From: Clostridium sp. NkU-1
Lineage (GTDB): Bacteria > Bacillota_A > Clostridia > Lachnospirales > Lachnospiraceae
Reading direction: 5' to 3'
Length of the DNA: 64,000 nt
NCBI GenBank assembly: GCA_001312405.1
Contig: BBDR01000001.1
Span: 1-64,000, forward strand
Below the pieces are notes generated by a model. That model was not told the origin of the DNA. It saw nothing but the letters and a program-made list of their open reading frames with translations, and did no database searches. Of this stretch, positions 11,552-22,246 are shown one piece after another. Both the position numbers and the translations under genes were made by a program. Position 1 is the stretch's first letter. Each line of letters opens with the position of its first letter.

Positions 11552-12135
11552 TTAAACAGCCAGAAGCTTTTTGGCAGTTCCCATAATCATCTTATCCACA
11601 AATTCGGCCACTTCTTCCTTTGGCTGCTGCATATCCGTATCAAGCCATTGCTTTAGGACACCGGTCAGCCCATAGGTAATAAATTCAAGATAATAGTTCA
11701 GGGTCACTTCTCTGGCAGCCGGATACTGCTCCCTGATGACCGCTGTGCCGTTTTTTTAAGACAAGGGTATGGAAACGGTTTACAAAATCATTGGAGGAGC
11801 TGTTCTCAAAAAGGATTTTACAGATCTTTTTGTTCTCTTCAATATAATGTATGATTGGTATGACAACGGGCAGGAGCGAGTCCTTTTTAAAGGCATAGCG
11901 GCAGTTGCTTACCATATCCTGGAAATCATTTAAGACTTCGGATTCCATCTCCTGTAACAGACAGTAAGTATCGGCATAGTGAAGATAAAAAGTACCCCGG
12001 TTTAAATCTGCCAGTTCCGTGATATCTTTTACGGAAATATTCTTAAAGTCTTTTTTTTCCATGAGTTCAAGAAGGCTTTCCTTTAATAACTTCTGAGTTT
12101 TTCGGATACGGCGATCCTTTTTTTTGAATTTCCAT
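11552..12135 (-). CDS. TetR/AcrR family regulator (frameshifted)
   Basis: Transcriptional repressor of about 194 residues. The N-terminal helix-turn-helix reads LLKESLLELMEKKDFKNISVKDITELADLNRGTFYLHY, the typical TetR DNA-binding domain; the C-terminal helices would form the ligand pocket. The start at 12135 follows GGAGGA. The frame changes in the A8 run near 12118 and again near 11755, after which it continues as REQYPAAREVTLNYYLEFITYG. It is divergent from the MMPL exporter gene, and two matching 12-bp palindromes flank the shared promoter region. The simplest model is repression of both itself and the exporter, relieved by the exported compound. Confidence 0.85.
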
Positions 12136-12248
12136 ATGATTCCTCCATTGTGTTTCTGAACTTGCTTCTAATTTCAGGGTCTGAATCTCCAAAAGCCATG
12201 ATCATTATGTCAAAAAGTGTTGATTATTACACTGAAATAAAATTTGTG

Positions 12249-12260
12249 TCTGTTAATAGA
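12249..12260. promoter_or_regulatory. Candidate TetR operator, tetR side
   Basis: TCTGTTAATAGA, an imperfect palindrome. It lies just downstream of the minus-strand promoter, where bound repressor would block tetR transcription. The second copy is at 12339-12350. Confidence 0.55.
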
Positions 12261-12282
12261 TCGTTCCTTATTGATTGATTAT

Positions 12283-12331
12283 TGAAACTTATCTACAAGA
12301 GTATTATAATGTACACGTGTTCAAAAGTCAA
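12283..12331. promoter_or_regulatory. Overlapping divergent promoters for tetR and the MMPL exporter
   Basis: Minus strand: TTGACT (12326-12331), 17-base spacer, TATAAT (12303-12308). Plus strand: TTGAAA (12283-12288), 16-base spacer, TATAAT (12305-12310). The two -10 elements share the palindromic ATTATAAT, so the polymerases would exclude each other. Confidence 0.7.
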
Positions 12332-12338
12332 TAATATA

Positions 12339-12350
12339 TCTATTAACAGA
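12339..12350. promoter_or_regulatory. Candidate TetR operator, exporter side
   Basis: TCTATTAACAGA is the reverse complement of the site at 12249-12260, giving a mirror-image arrangement around the promoters. It lies about 20 bases after the predicted plus-strand start site and before the exporter start codon. Confidence 0.55.
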
Positions 12351-12375
12351 ATAAGGATGGGTAATGGAGGAAACT

Positions 12376-14560
12376 ATGAAAAGAGACAGAAGTTTATTTG
12401 ATAGAATCGTACATTTTATTGTGTTCAGGGGAAAGGAAATAGAGATTTTTTTCTTTCTCACGGCCATCATCTGTGCAATCTGTTTCCCTTTTGTAAAGGT
12501 CAATTACGATTTAAGCAAATACCTGCCGCAGTTTGCTCAAACAAAACAGGCTCTTGATGTGATGGAGGATGAGTTTGGATATCCTGGAATGGCCCGGATC
12601 ATGGTAGAGGATGTAAGCTTCAGGAAGCAAAAAGAATAAGACAGCAGATATCCGACCTGGAAGGTGTGGATCTGGTCATAGGCCCGGATCTGACCACCAA
12701 TGTCTATATGGGAACATCTTTTTTTAAATCAGGGGATCACCGATATGATGTCTGTGGATGCCTTTGCCATGGAAGATTATTATTGTGACGGCTACGCTCT
12801 GATGGATGTGATATTTGAAAATGGCGATGACAGTGAGGTGACCCGGAGCGCGGTTGACGGGATTTATGAAATTGTAGGAAAAGACAGAGGCTATTTTGCG
12901 GGAAGTGCCGTATCCAGTAAGGAACGGGAAGAATCCATAACAAAAGAGATTACCATGGCGATTGGAATGGCGCTTATAATCATCTGGGTGATATTAACCC
13001 TTACCACAACATCCTGGATGGAACCGTTTTTGTTTATTTTCGTCATGGTTATTGCCATCATCCTGAATATGGGATCTAACCTGATGTTTGGCACCATATC
13101 ATTTTTTTACGTTTTCCACGGCAGCCATTTTACAGCTGGCAGTATCCATGGATTATTCCATTTTCCTTTTACATACTTTTACGGCAATTAAAAATACCGG
13201 CATTGAGCTGCGCAAGGCCATGGAGCTGGCAATAAAGGAATCCTGCAGTTCCATACTGGCAAGCGGGGCCACCACCATTGTAGGGTTTCTTGTGATTGCA
13301 TTCATGCGTTTTACCATTGGTAAGGATGTGGGTTTTGTGCTGACCAAGGGGATCATCTGCAGTCTGGCTACTGTATTGTTCCTTATGCCGACTTTGATCC
13401 TGCACTTTAATGATAAGATCGAAAAAACAGCCCATAAGCCCTTTATTCCTTCCTTTGACAGGTTCGCAAAACTGATGAACCGGATCCGGAAGCCTGTATT
13501 TATTATTGCCTTGTTCCTGGCCGTTCCCTGTTACTTCGGACAGAGTATGAACGTTTTCTACTACGGGGATGATGCCATCGGAGCCGGGCCGGGAACCAGA
13601 GTTTTTGAAGATACCAAGACCATCAATGAGGAGTTCGGGAAATCAAACATGATCATCGGCATAGTTCCCAATGGTTCGATTGTGACCGAACGGCAGCTGA
13701 CGGATGCTTTGGAGGACCTGGAGTTTGTTAATTATGCAATGTCCATGGCAGGAACCGTGCCCAAGGGAATTCCGGAAAGCTTTCTTCCGGAGAAGGTAAG
13801 CGAACAGCTTCGAAGTGAGCGGTATGCCAGGCTTTTGATTTCCCTGAACACAGTTCAGGAGAGCCAGTATGCCTTTGAAAGCAGTCAGGAGCTGGAACGG
13901 GTGATCAGGGAATATTATCCGGAAGATGCTTATGTAATAGGCATGACTCCGACGACAATTGATATCCGTGATATATTGACCGATGACTATAATAAGGTTT
14001 CCCTGTTATCTTTAGCGGGAGTTGCCCTGGTTGTTTTTGCCACCTTCCAGTCTGTTCTGGTTCCGATCCTTGTAATCATACCCATTGAAGTCGCCATTTA
14101 CTTAAACATGACGCTTCCCTATGTGATGGGAGACAGCATGGTATATATCGGATACATCATTGTAAGCTGCCTGCAGCTTGGTGCTACGATTGATTATTCC
14201 ATCCTGATGACTAATAATTATCTGGGCTTTAGGAAGACCATGAATAACACGGACTCCGCCATGGCTGCCATTTCAAAAAGTACCCTTTCTATCCTGACGT
14301 CAGGCGGTATTCTTACGGTAGTTGGTTATCTTTTGTTTTTTACGTCGTCCATACAGGCTATTTCCCAGGTGGGACGCCTTGTGGGAAGGGGAGCGCTCTT
14401 AAGTATGATTTTGGTGCTTTCTCTTCTTCCGGCCTTGCTTAGCACCTTTGACAAGCAGATTCAGAAGCAGCAGCTCCGTGCGGCAAAGAGAAAGGAAAAA
14501 CGGCGTTTAAGATATGGAAGAGCAAAAATAAAAGGAGAGAATGACCATGAAAAAGTATAA
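12376..14560 (+). CDS. MMPL/RND superfamily exporter (frameshifted)
   Basis: Large integral membrane transporter of about 728 residues, of the MMPL (YdfJ/HAE3-like) type that exports lipids or hydrophobic compounds using the proton gradient. Two repeated halves are visible, each with an N-terminal helix, an extracytoplasmic domain and a cluster of helices. The paired signatures are VSMDYSIFLLHTF in the first half and GATIDYSILMTNNYL in the second, with the Asp-Tyr pair expected for proton relay. The start is ATG 12376, five bases after GGAGG; ATG 12364 lies upstream in frame. The frame changes near 12620, 12710 and at the T7 run near 13105. Its end overlaps the next gene's start. Probably repressed by the divergent TetR. 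Confidence 0.85.
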
Positions 14561-16785
14561 TAGAATTCTGAGTATGGGCCTGGCTGTTATCGTTTCCCTT
14601 GAGTCCGTACTGCCGGCCCTGGCCGCGCCTGATGTGCCCCAGTATGATGAAACTCTTTATGTGACTCTGGATCCTTATGGGGATATAAAAGAAAGCAGCA
14701 TTGTAAAAAAATTATCTGATGAATGGGAACAGCAGTATCGTGGATTACGGAGTTTACGATAAAGTAATGAACTTAACAGACCATTCGGAAGCTGTAATAG
14801 GAGAAGACGGCTCCATCACTTTTTCTCCGGAAGAAACGGGAGCACGGTTTTATTTTGAAGGCCGGACAAAAACAGAGAAATCCCAGCTTCCCTGGGACAT
14901 TAAAGTGAGTTACCGTTTAAACGGGGTAGAAAAAAAGGCAGAAGAGCTGGCTGGTGAAAAAGGGCTTATTGAGGTCAATGTAGATCTGGTTCCCAATAAA
15001 GAAGTATCCGATTACTACCGGAATAACATGGCCCTCATGGCCAACACAGTTGTGGATATGGATAAGAACTTAAGCCTGGAGCCGAAGGAGCCCAGATACA
15101 GGCCGTTGGTAACTTAAATATGGTTGTTTTCTTTGAACTGCCTGGTGAGGAAGGCCATTATTCCATCCGCATCGGTTCAGATGATTTTAAATTTCCCGGC
15201 ATAGTCTTTGCAATGGTGCCTTTGACCGTAAGCCAGCTTGATAAGGTTGCGGATTTAAGAGATGCCAAGGAAACCATGGAGGATTCGGCGGATGCTATCA
15301 GTGACAGCCTGGATGTGGTTTTTGACACCATGGGGAACATGCAAAAGGGGATTGCGGATACGGCAGATGGCCTCAGAGGACTTGATAAGACCAGACAGAT
15401 ATTTGCCGATTCCAAGGGCAAGGTGTATGAGAATGCGGACGAAGCCCTGGCGGCTCTTGACAATCTGTCCCAGACCCTGCGGCCTTTTTACAACCACACC
15501 CAGAATGCCGGAAATGCTTTAAACGAGATCAGGACCCAGACAAATCACATGGTGGCAATTCTTGATGACCTGTCACCTGATTTGGGAGAGTTGCAGGACA
15601 GCGTCCGGTACTTAAGGGATGAAGTGAAAGAACTGCGAAAAATGGCAAAAGATAATCAGACGGATTTAAAATCACAGGCTTTTTTGGCCCAGGTCAAAAA
15701 AAGTAGAAGGGCACTTAAATACCCTGACGGCTGAGCAGAAGCAGCTGGCAGATGAGCTTGCTTCTCTTGGGCAGGCGCTTCCTAAGCTGGCAGCGCTTAG
15801 CAATACCCTTAGTACGTCAACGGCAGGGATTAAGGATGAAGATTTGCGGAATTTAATCCAGGAGATCAAGGATGAAGGGCTGATAGACGAAGATGAGATA
15901 TCCTCCTACCTGTTTAATGAAAAAGGCTACTCCATTCAGGAAATCAATGCCCTTACCAGTTACTTGTCCTCTGCATTGGGAACCGGCCGTATTGCCACCC
16001 CTTCTAAGGCATCCAAGGAAATGCTGGGTGCAGCCGCTCCTCTGGCGTCAATTCTTCCCCAGATTGTTGACAGCGGTGCAGGACTGACCGGAGATTTGGG
16101 GAAAATGCTTGGGATGACCGATATGCTGGTGGCAGACCTGCATTCTTTAAAAGGCCCTGTAAACGGAACGATTAACGGAGTAATTGACATAGCCACTGCT
16201 ACAGGGAATATCTGTGATACGGCTGACGATCTGATCAATTCAACCGATGAATTAAATGGTATTTTAAACCGCCACCATGATGATCTGATCGCGACCTTAA
16301 ATGATGTTGGAAAAATGACCGACAGCGCCTCCAGAGGCATTGATTCCATGAATGTATTTTTCCGCTCTCTTGAAAACCAGATGAAGGTAGTAGGTGATTC
16401 CCTAAACAGCAGCACAGAGAAAACCTTAAACGGCCTTGCAGGCACGTTAGATGAGGCGGGAAATGGGCTGGATCAGACCGATGTATTGAGAAACGCAAAA
16501 AATACCATCAAGGGGATGATTGATGACAAATGGGATGAATATACAATGGACGATACGACCATTTTAAACATTGACCTGGAGGCATCTCCGATGTCCATGA
16601 CATCGGCGAAAAATCCGTCTCCCAGAAGCATTCAGATGATACTTCGTACCGAAGAAATAAAAGATAAAGAGGACAGTGAAGATTTAAAGGTGGATGAGGA
16701 TTTTCATCCTGACGGAAATATTTTCCACCGTATTGGTAATATCTTCAAATATATCTGGGCGTCCATAACTTCTGTTTTTAAATAA
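14547..16785 (+). CDS. Exported coiled-coil protein partnered with the MMPL exporter, unknown function (frameshifted)
   Basis: About 745 residues with a clear signal peptide (basic MKKYNR, hydrophobic core, cleavage near ALAA). The rest is mostly long helical heptad-rich stretches with many Asp/Asn/Thr positions (repeated NTxxDxAD-like patterns), recalling the extracytoplasmic helical parts of YhgE/Pip-type or chemoreceptor proteins. No domain is securely recognised. The C terminus ends in an amphipathic, aromatic segment (FHRIGNIFKYIWASITSVFK) that could touch the membrane. ATG 14547 is chosen for GGAG nine bases upstream. The frame changes near 14725, 15095 and 15695-15715. It overlaps the MMPL gene by 14 bases, so it is likely co-translated and part of the same export system. 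Confidence 0.7.
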
Positions 16786-16992
16786 CGGTGTACAGGATCT
16801 TCCTGTCGTGGAGTACTATGGGAAGCCTTGGGCAGAGGCATAGTATTAAGCCTTAGAAGAAATTACATAACCTGCTCCTTGGATTCTGCCGGACGGCGGG
16901 GAGAGGACGGAATTTCATGGATATGCGGGGGACCGGCCAAAGGACTGACCGGAAGGGATTCAAAACAGAAGGATTTTAAGTTTACTAATAGA

Positions 16993-17051
16993 CAGCAGAA
17001 AAAGAGATGGATTATGTCATATAATTCCTTCTCTTTTTCTGCTGCTTTTTA
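16993..17051 (+). terminator. Strong terminator after the MMPL operon
   Basis: A perfect 15-bp stem (CAGCAGAAAAAGAGA with its complement at 17030-17044) is followed by CTTTTTAT. The rest of the 16786-17202 gap holds only a weak TACTATG/CATAGTA hairpin near 16814-16845. Confidence 0.8.
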
Positions 17052-17119
17052 TAGGCTTCCAATTCCCATGCGGTATTAAGAACTTTCATAGCCCTGATTG
17101 CGCAAAATCTTCAGATTCC

Positions 17120-17133
17120 AGAACATACATTCG
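17120..17133. promoter_or_regulatory. Upstream LexA/DinR-type box
   Basis: AGAACATACATTCG matches the Gram-positive SOS consensus CGAACRNRYGTTYG at 12 of 14 positions. It is the weaker of two boxes before the radical-SAM gene. Confidence 0.45.
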
Positions 17134-17140
17134 AAAACAC

Positions 17141-17170
17141 TTGAAAAAAATGGTTTGTCTATGTTACAAT
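17141..17170 (+). promoter_or_regulatory. Promoter of the radical-SAM DNA repair pair
   Basis: TTGAAA (17141-17146), an 18-base spacer and TACAAT (17165-17170). The LexA-type box at 17179-17192 covers the expected start site. Confidence 0.6.
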
Positions 17171-17178
17171 AAAGAAAA

Positions 17179-17192
17179 AGAACGTGTGTTCG
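17179..17192. promoter_or_regulatory. LexA/DinR-type SOS box
   Basis: AGAACGTGTGTTCG matches the SOS consensus CGAACRNRYGTTYG at 13 of 14 positions, including the core GAAC-N4-GTTC. It overlaps the predicted transcription start and lies 11 bases before the start codon at 17203, as expected for an SOS-repressed gene. Confidence 0.65.
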
Positions 17193-17202
17193 AGGTGTAA
17201 AA

Positions 17203-18529
17203 ATGCTGATTCAGGAAGAATTAAGTGTTCAGGAAAAGCTTGAAATATTATCAGATGCCGCAAAATATGATGTTGCCTGTACCTCCAGCGGAGTGGACCG
17301 AAAAGGAAAGGCAGGTACTCTTGGGAATACAAAGGCAGCGGGAATCTGCCATAGCTTTTCCGCAGACGGCAGGTGTATTTCTCTTTTAAAAATATTGTTT
17401 ACCAACCAGTGCATCTATGACTGCAAGTACTGCATCAACCGATGCTCCAATGATGTGGTAAGGACTGCCTTTACCCCTGAGGAGGTGTGCCAGCTGACGA
17501 TCCAGTTTTACCGTCGTAATTACATTGAAGGGCTGTTCCTCAGCTCAGGAGTTCTTCACAGTGCGGATTATACCATGGACTTAATTTACCAGACCCTTAA
17601 AAAGCTTCGTGAGGAATACCATTTTCACGGCTATATCCATGTAAAGGCAATCCCAGGTGCGGATCCGGTCTTAATTGAAAAGACAGGATTTCTGGCAGAT
17701 CGTATGAGCATCAACCTGGAGCTTCCCACTGCCGACGGTCTTAAAAAGCTGGCGCCCGGTAAAAGCAGGAGCAAGATTCTAACGCCCATGAAGCAGATTC
17801 AGACAGGAATCGCGGCCAACCGTTACGAGCTGATGGAATATGGAAAGGTTCCGTCCTTTGTGCCCGCAGGTCAGAGCACTCAGATGATCGTGGGGGCCAC
17901 TGGAGAGAATGATTTTCAGATGATGATGGTGGCAGAGGCACTTTATCAGAATTATGATTTAAAACGGGTCTTTTATTCAGCGTTTGTTCCGGTCAACCAG
18001 GACAGCAGTCTGCCGGCACTTCCGGGGGGACCTCCCCTTTTGCGGGAACACCGGCTGTATCAGGCGGACTGGCTCATGCGTTTTTATGGATTTCAGGCGG
18101 GAGAGCTGCTTTCTGAAGACCGTCCTAATTTTAATGTACTTCTGGACAAAGTGTGACTGGGCATTGCGTCACCTGGAATTATTTCCGGTGGAAGTAAATA
18201 AGGCGGATTATTATACTCTGCTGAGGGTTCCCGGAATGGGAGTGAAGTCGGTAAAGCGTATTATTGCGGCCAGAAGGAATGGTCCTCTTGATTTTGATGC
18301 CTTAAAAAAGATTGGTGTTGTATTAAAGCGGGCACTTTATTTTATTACCTGTTCCGGCAGGATGATGTATCCGGTCAAGATCGAGGAAGACTATATTTCC
18401 AGTCACCTTGTGGGTGAGGAGCAGAGAAAGGTATGGGAGATCGGTTCATCGGGAACCTTCCGCCAGCTTTCTTTGTTTGATGATAGGAATGTGCCCGCTT
18501 TGACAGATTTGGGAGGAGTCAGGCTATGA
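17203..18529 (+). CDS. Putative DNA modification/repair radical SAM protein with helix-hairpin-helix (frameshifted)
   Basis: Member of the TIGR03916-type family. The N-terminal half is a radical-SAM barrel with the iron-sulfur motif CIYDCKYC and downstream conserved stretches (LFLSSGV, MSINLELPT). The C terminus carries a helix-hairpin-helix DNA-binding motif (LLRVPGMGVKSVKRI). About 441 residues once a single missing base near 18145 is restored, where the join reads ...LDPKCDWALRHLELFP. The biochemical reaction is not known; a role in DNA repair or modification is the family assumption. The stop overlaps the partner gene by 4 bases (ATGA), and the two genes are a conserved pair. Two LexA-type boxes upstream point to SOS induction. 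Confidence 0.85.
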
Positions 18530-19305
18530 AGACAGTCTATTTGTGCGAGAACAGCGTGGAAGGCATTCTAAGCGGTATATATGCGGCATGGACCAGCAGA
18601 AAGGGACATGAGAATGTAAAGCTGGAACTTATGGGAGATGAGGACACCATGGAGCTGTTCTGCCAGTATGAAGAGGTTCCGGTCAATGCCCGGAACGCAG
18701 ACAAGGTAGTACAGGCTATCAGGGGAAAGATATCAGAGGAAGCCTATATTGCTGTATATAAAGCTGCATTAAGCAAGGAAAGAGACCGTGGGGATAAGAT
18801 ATACCGCTTTTTAATTTACGGCTTTCATTTTTGTGCAAAGGTTGTTTCTATGCTTCAGGTTAAGGAGGTATTCGATATTTTTCAAATGTGCCGCAATATT
18901 GATAATGAGACTCATCTGCTCACAGGCTTTGTGCGCTTTGTGGAAATGGAGGGAGATCTTTTAGTGAGCCGGATCGGACCAAAGAATGATGTGCTTGTTC
19001 TTCTGGCGCCCCATTTTATGGACCGCCTGTCAGGAGAGAATTGGGTTATCTATGATGAAAACAGGAGAAAGGCAGTTTTGCATCCGGCATTTCGTCCCTG
19101 GTTCCTGGTGGATCTGATTTCACCGGAGTGGGAGGAACGAATGAAAAAGGCGTCGGCTGAAGACGAATATGAGGCGCTTTTTCAGCGGTTCAGAAAAAGT
19201 GTTTCCATTAAAGAAAGGACAAATCCGGTTTGCCAGCGCAATCATATGCCGCTCCGTTACCGGGCCTATATGCCTGAATTTTCCCATGGTTTAAAGGATT
19301 CCTGA
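18526..19305 (+). CDS. DUF4130/TIGR03915 family putative DNA metabolism protein
   Basis: Intact 259-residue partner of the radical-SAM protein, translationally coupled to it. The family is defined by this pairing and by a DUF4130 fold distantly related to uracil-DNA glycosylases. In this copy the N-terminal segment (MKTVYLCENSVEGILSGIY) and the central FVRFVEMEGDLLVSRIGPKNDVL...APHFMDRL block match the family pattern. The C terminus ends with RYRAYMPEF. No catalytic residue can be assigned with confidence. The pair probably acts on a damaged or unusual base, with the radical-SAM enzyme doing the chemistry; that is inference from the family and the SOS boxes. Confidence 0.82.
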   Translation: MKTVYLCENSVEGILSGIYAAWTSRKGHENVKLELMGDEDTMELFCQYEEVPVNARNADKVVQAIRGKISEEAYIAVYKAALSKERDRGDKIYRFLIYGFHFCAKVVSMLQVKEVFDIFQMCRNIDNETHLLTGFVRFVEMEGDLLVSRIGPKNDVLVLLAPHFMDRLSGENWVIYDENRRKAVLHPAFRPWFLVDLISPEWEERMKKASAEDEYEALFQRFRKSVSIKERTNPVCQRNHMPLRYRAYMPEFSHGLKDS

Positions 19306-19442
19306 GCCTTTCCGGTTTCAGGCAAAAGAAAGAAAAACCATTGTCTTTTCCCTTTTTTTCGGTTATCATAAAAGCAGGTTCCGGTTCAGGAACATTCCAT
19401 ATGCGTTTCTGCATGTTTTCCTGGTTTGCTGTTTATGAAACT

Positions 19443-19582
19443 GAATAATGAAATACCCTGCGGGTATATCTTTACACCCGGTAAAACGGGGTGGGCCCTG
19501 CCCAGAAATCATGGGCAGGAATAATGAAACACCCTGCGGGTATACCTTTATGCCCAGAAATCATGGGCAGGAATAATGAAAG
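19443..19582. repeat. Tandem copies of a hairpin repeat before yifB
   Basis: Two units: GAATAATGAAAYACCCTGCGG...CTTTA at 19443 and 19519, each linked to a TGCCCAGAAATCATGGGCA hairpin (19499-19517, 19550-19568). A third related copy precedes tsf at 26450. The TGCCC arm can pair either with the upstream GGGTATA or with the downstream GGGCA, so two folds compete. The last unit ends directly before the ribosome binding site of the next gene. Confidence 0.65.
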
Positions 19583-19594
19583 GAGAGGCAGTAT

Positions 19595-21143
19595 TTGTAT
19601 AGTAAAGTTCATAGTGTGGGAATTAAGGGAGTAGAAGGGGTCCCTATCCTGGTGGAGGCGGATGTCAGCGATGGACTTCCGGGTTTTTCCATGGTTGGTT
19701 ATCTCTCCTCTGAGGTGAGGGAAGCTCAGGACCGGGTAAGAACGGCGTTAAGAAATTCCGGTTTCCGGCTGCCTGCAAGAAAAGTCACTATCAATTTGTC
19801 TCCTGCCGACATTCGCAAGGAGGGAACTGCTTTTGATCTGCCCATTGCGGTTGCAATTCTGGCAGCTTCCGGCATGGTTAGGCCTGCTTCTTTGAGTCAT
19901 TGCGTGATTTCCGGGGAATTAGGGCTGGACGGAGAGATTAAGTCCGTAAGGGGAGCGCTTTCCATTACTGCGGCTGCAAAAAAAGGACGGAAAGACTCAG
20001 TGTTTTCTGCCCAATGAGAACGTCAGAGAGGGCTTAATAATAGAAGGAATGGAAATTATCGGAGTGGGCCATCTGAAAGATTTAACAGAGCAGCTGAACT
20101 ATCCGGAAAAACAAAAAGCAGGCTGTTTAATAAAAGGCGGGGTGATGGGGCAGAGGCAGACTTATGATGTCGATTTTTCGGAGATTGGAGGCCAACTCCT
20201 TTTAAGGCGGGCCACAGAGGTAGCGGTGGCAGGAATGCACAACATTCTTTATATTGGGCCTGCGGGGACCGGAAAGACCATGTTAGCCAAACGAATTCCA
20301 ACGATCATGCCATCCCTGTCAATGGAGGAGGCAGTGGAAATATCAAAGATATACAGCGTATGCGGGCTGCTTTCCCAGGAAGAGCCTATGGTGGTAAAAC
20401 GGCCTTTTCGAAGTCCTCATCATACCATTAGTCCAACGGCTCTGGCCGGAGGAGGGCGGATACCAAAACCAGGCGAGATCTCCCTGGCATCCGGAGGCGT
20501 TCTGTTTCTGGATGAATTACCCGAATTTCAAAGAAATACCATAGAGCTTTTAAGACAGCCTCTTGAGGAGCGGAAAATAACTGTTTCCAGAATGTTCGGC
20601 GCATATGAATTCCCGGCGGACTTTATGATGGCGGCAGCCTTAAATCCCTGCCCCTGCGGTTTTTTTCCGGACCGGACAAGGTGCAGATGTTCAGAGCAGC
20701 AGGTACGCAAATATTTAAGCAGGATATCAAAACCGCTGCTGGACCGGATCGATATCTGTGCGGAATCCGCAGCGGTCACATATGATGAGTTGCAGGAAAA
20801 AAGAGGCGGTGAATCCTCTGCATCCATACGGAAACGGGTTGAGAAAGCAAGAAAGATTCAAAAAAAGCGGTTTGAAGGCCGCGGGATATACTTTAACAGT
20901 TCCATGAATAAGGCTCTGATTGAGTTGTCCTGCGGTCTTGGAAAAGAGGAGCAGGAGTTTTTAAGAAAGGTATACGAAAATCTGGGACTCAGTGTGAGAG
21001 GCTATGAAAAGATATTAAAGGTATCCAGGACGATAGCAGACCTGGAAGGCTCTGATAAAATAAGAAAAAACCATCTGGCAGAGGCGGTGGGACTGCGCAG
21101 CATGGAAGAAAAATATTGGGGAGGAATTTATGGACAGTCATGA
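19595..21143 (+). CDS. comM: YifB/ComM family Mg-chelatase-like AAA+ ATPase (frameshifted)
   Basis: AAA+ helicase-like protein of the YifB/ComM family. In naturally transformable bacteria ComM promotes branch migration during integration of incoming DNA. The N-terminal ChlI-type domain (GIKGVEGVPILVEADVSDGLPGFSMVG) is followed by the ATPase with Walker A GPAGTGKT and Walker B GVLFLDELPEF, a cysteine-containing NPCPCG loop and the C-terminal Mg_chelatase_C region. The start is TTG 19595, eight bases after AGGAGA; no better ATG is near. The frame changes at the A7 run near 19980. About 515 residues. Its end overlaps dprA by 14 bases, which supports a DNA-uptake or recombination role for the pair. 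Confidence 0.88.
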
Positions 21144-22232
21144 GGAACGGGAGTATTTATACTGGCTTTGTCATGTTCCGGCTCTGGGAGCCATAAAAAT
21201 AAAAAAACTTTATGATTACATCGGAAGCTATAAAGGAATATATAATATAGAAGAAAAAGAATTGGAACGGTCAGGGCTGCTAAAAAAAGACAGAAGCTTC
21301 CCTTTTTGAGGAGATGAAAAGGAAGAAAGACGCCTGCAGATCAGAGCTGGCGGAATTGGAAAATAGAGGAATTCATTTTGTTACGCCTTATGACAAAGAA
21401 TATCCAAAACGGCTTCTTGCAATTTATGGATACCCGATGGGAATCTTTTATAAAGGAAAGCTGCCCGAAGATGAAAGGCCTGCAGTTTCCATAATCGGAG
21501 CCAGGAATTGTACCAATTATGGAAAACAGATGGCCGCTTACCTGGCAAGGGAGCTTTCCAGGGCAGGAATCCAGATTATCAGCGGACTGGCATGGGGAAT
21601 TGACGGTGCGGGCCATCAGGGAGCGTTAGATGCCGGCGGGGATACCTATGGAGTTTTGGGCTGCGGAATCAATATCTGCTATCCCAGGGAGAATTATGGA
21701 TTATATGAACGGATGGCAGCCCAGGGAGGAATCCTTACGGAGTTTATGCCAAACGAAGCGCCAAGGCCCTGTAATTTTCCCATGAGGAACCGGATCATCA
21801 GCGGGCTGTCAGATGGGATCCTAGTGATTGAGGCCCGGGAAAAAAGCGGCTCCCTGATCACTGCAAACCTGGGACTTGACCAGGGAAAAGAAATTTTTGC
21901 TCTTCCCGGAAGGGTGACAGACCCCTTAAGCGCGGGCTGTAACCGGCTTATTTCCGAAGGTGCTGGAATTTTGTTAAGCCCTGATTCTGTGCTGGAATAT
22001 TTCAAATTACAGGGTGGTAATATATTAAGAGTTCATGAAAAAGATAAGAACGGACTTGTCAAAAAAAGAAAAAATGGTGTATAGTTGCCTAGATTTGCAA
22101 CCGATGAATCTGGAAAAGATTATATCTTTAAGTGGATTGTCTGTCAGCGATTGTATGAGCGCTCTTTTAGAATTAGAGCTGAAGGGCTGTGTCGTGCAGA
22201 CATCCCATCAATATTATGGTAAGAAACTATAG
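21130..22232 (+). CDS. dprA: DNA processing protein DprA (frameshifted)
   Basis: Single-stranded DNA-binding protein that protects incoming DNA and loads RecA. ATG 21130 follows GAGGAATTT inside the end of yifB. An N-terminal SAM-like helical part is followed by the Rossmann fold ([59 protein letters not shown]) and a short C-terminal winged helix ([22 protein letters not shown]...LELELKGCV). The frame changes at an A run near 21290 and again near 22050-22075. About 366 residues, normal for the family. It leads into topA with a 14-base gap. Confidence 0.9.
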
Positions 22233-22246
22233 GCGAGGAGTTTGGT

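Noticed and set aside
19443..19582. CRISPR array
   Set aside because: Only two units, no regular spacer, and units contain self-complementary arms; no cas gene nearby.
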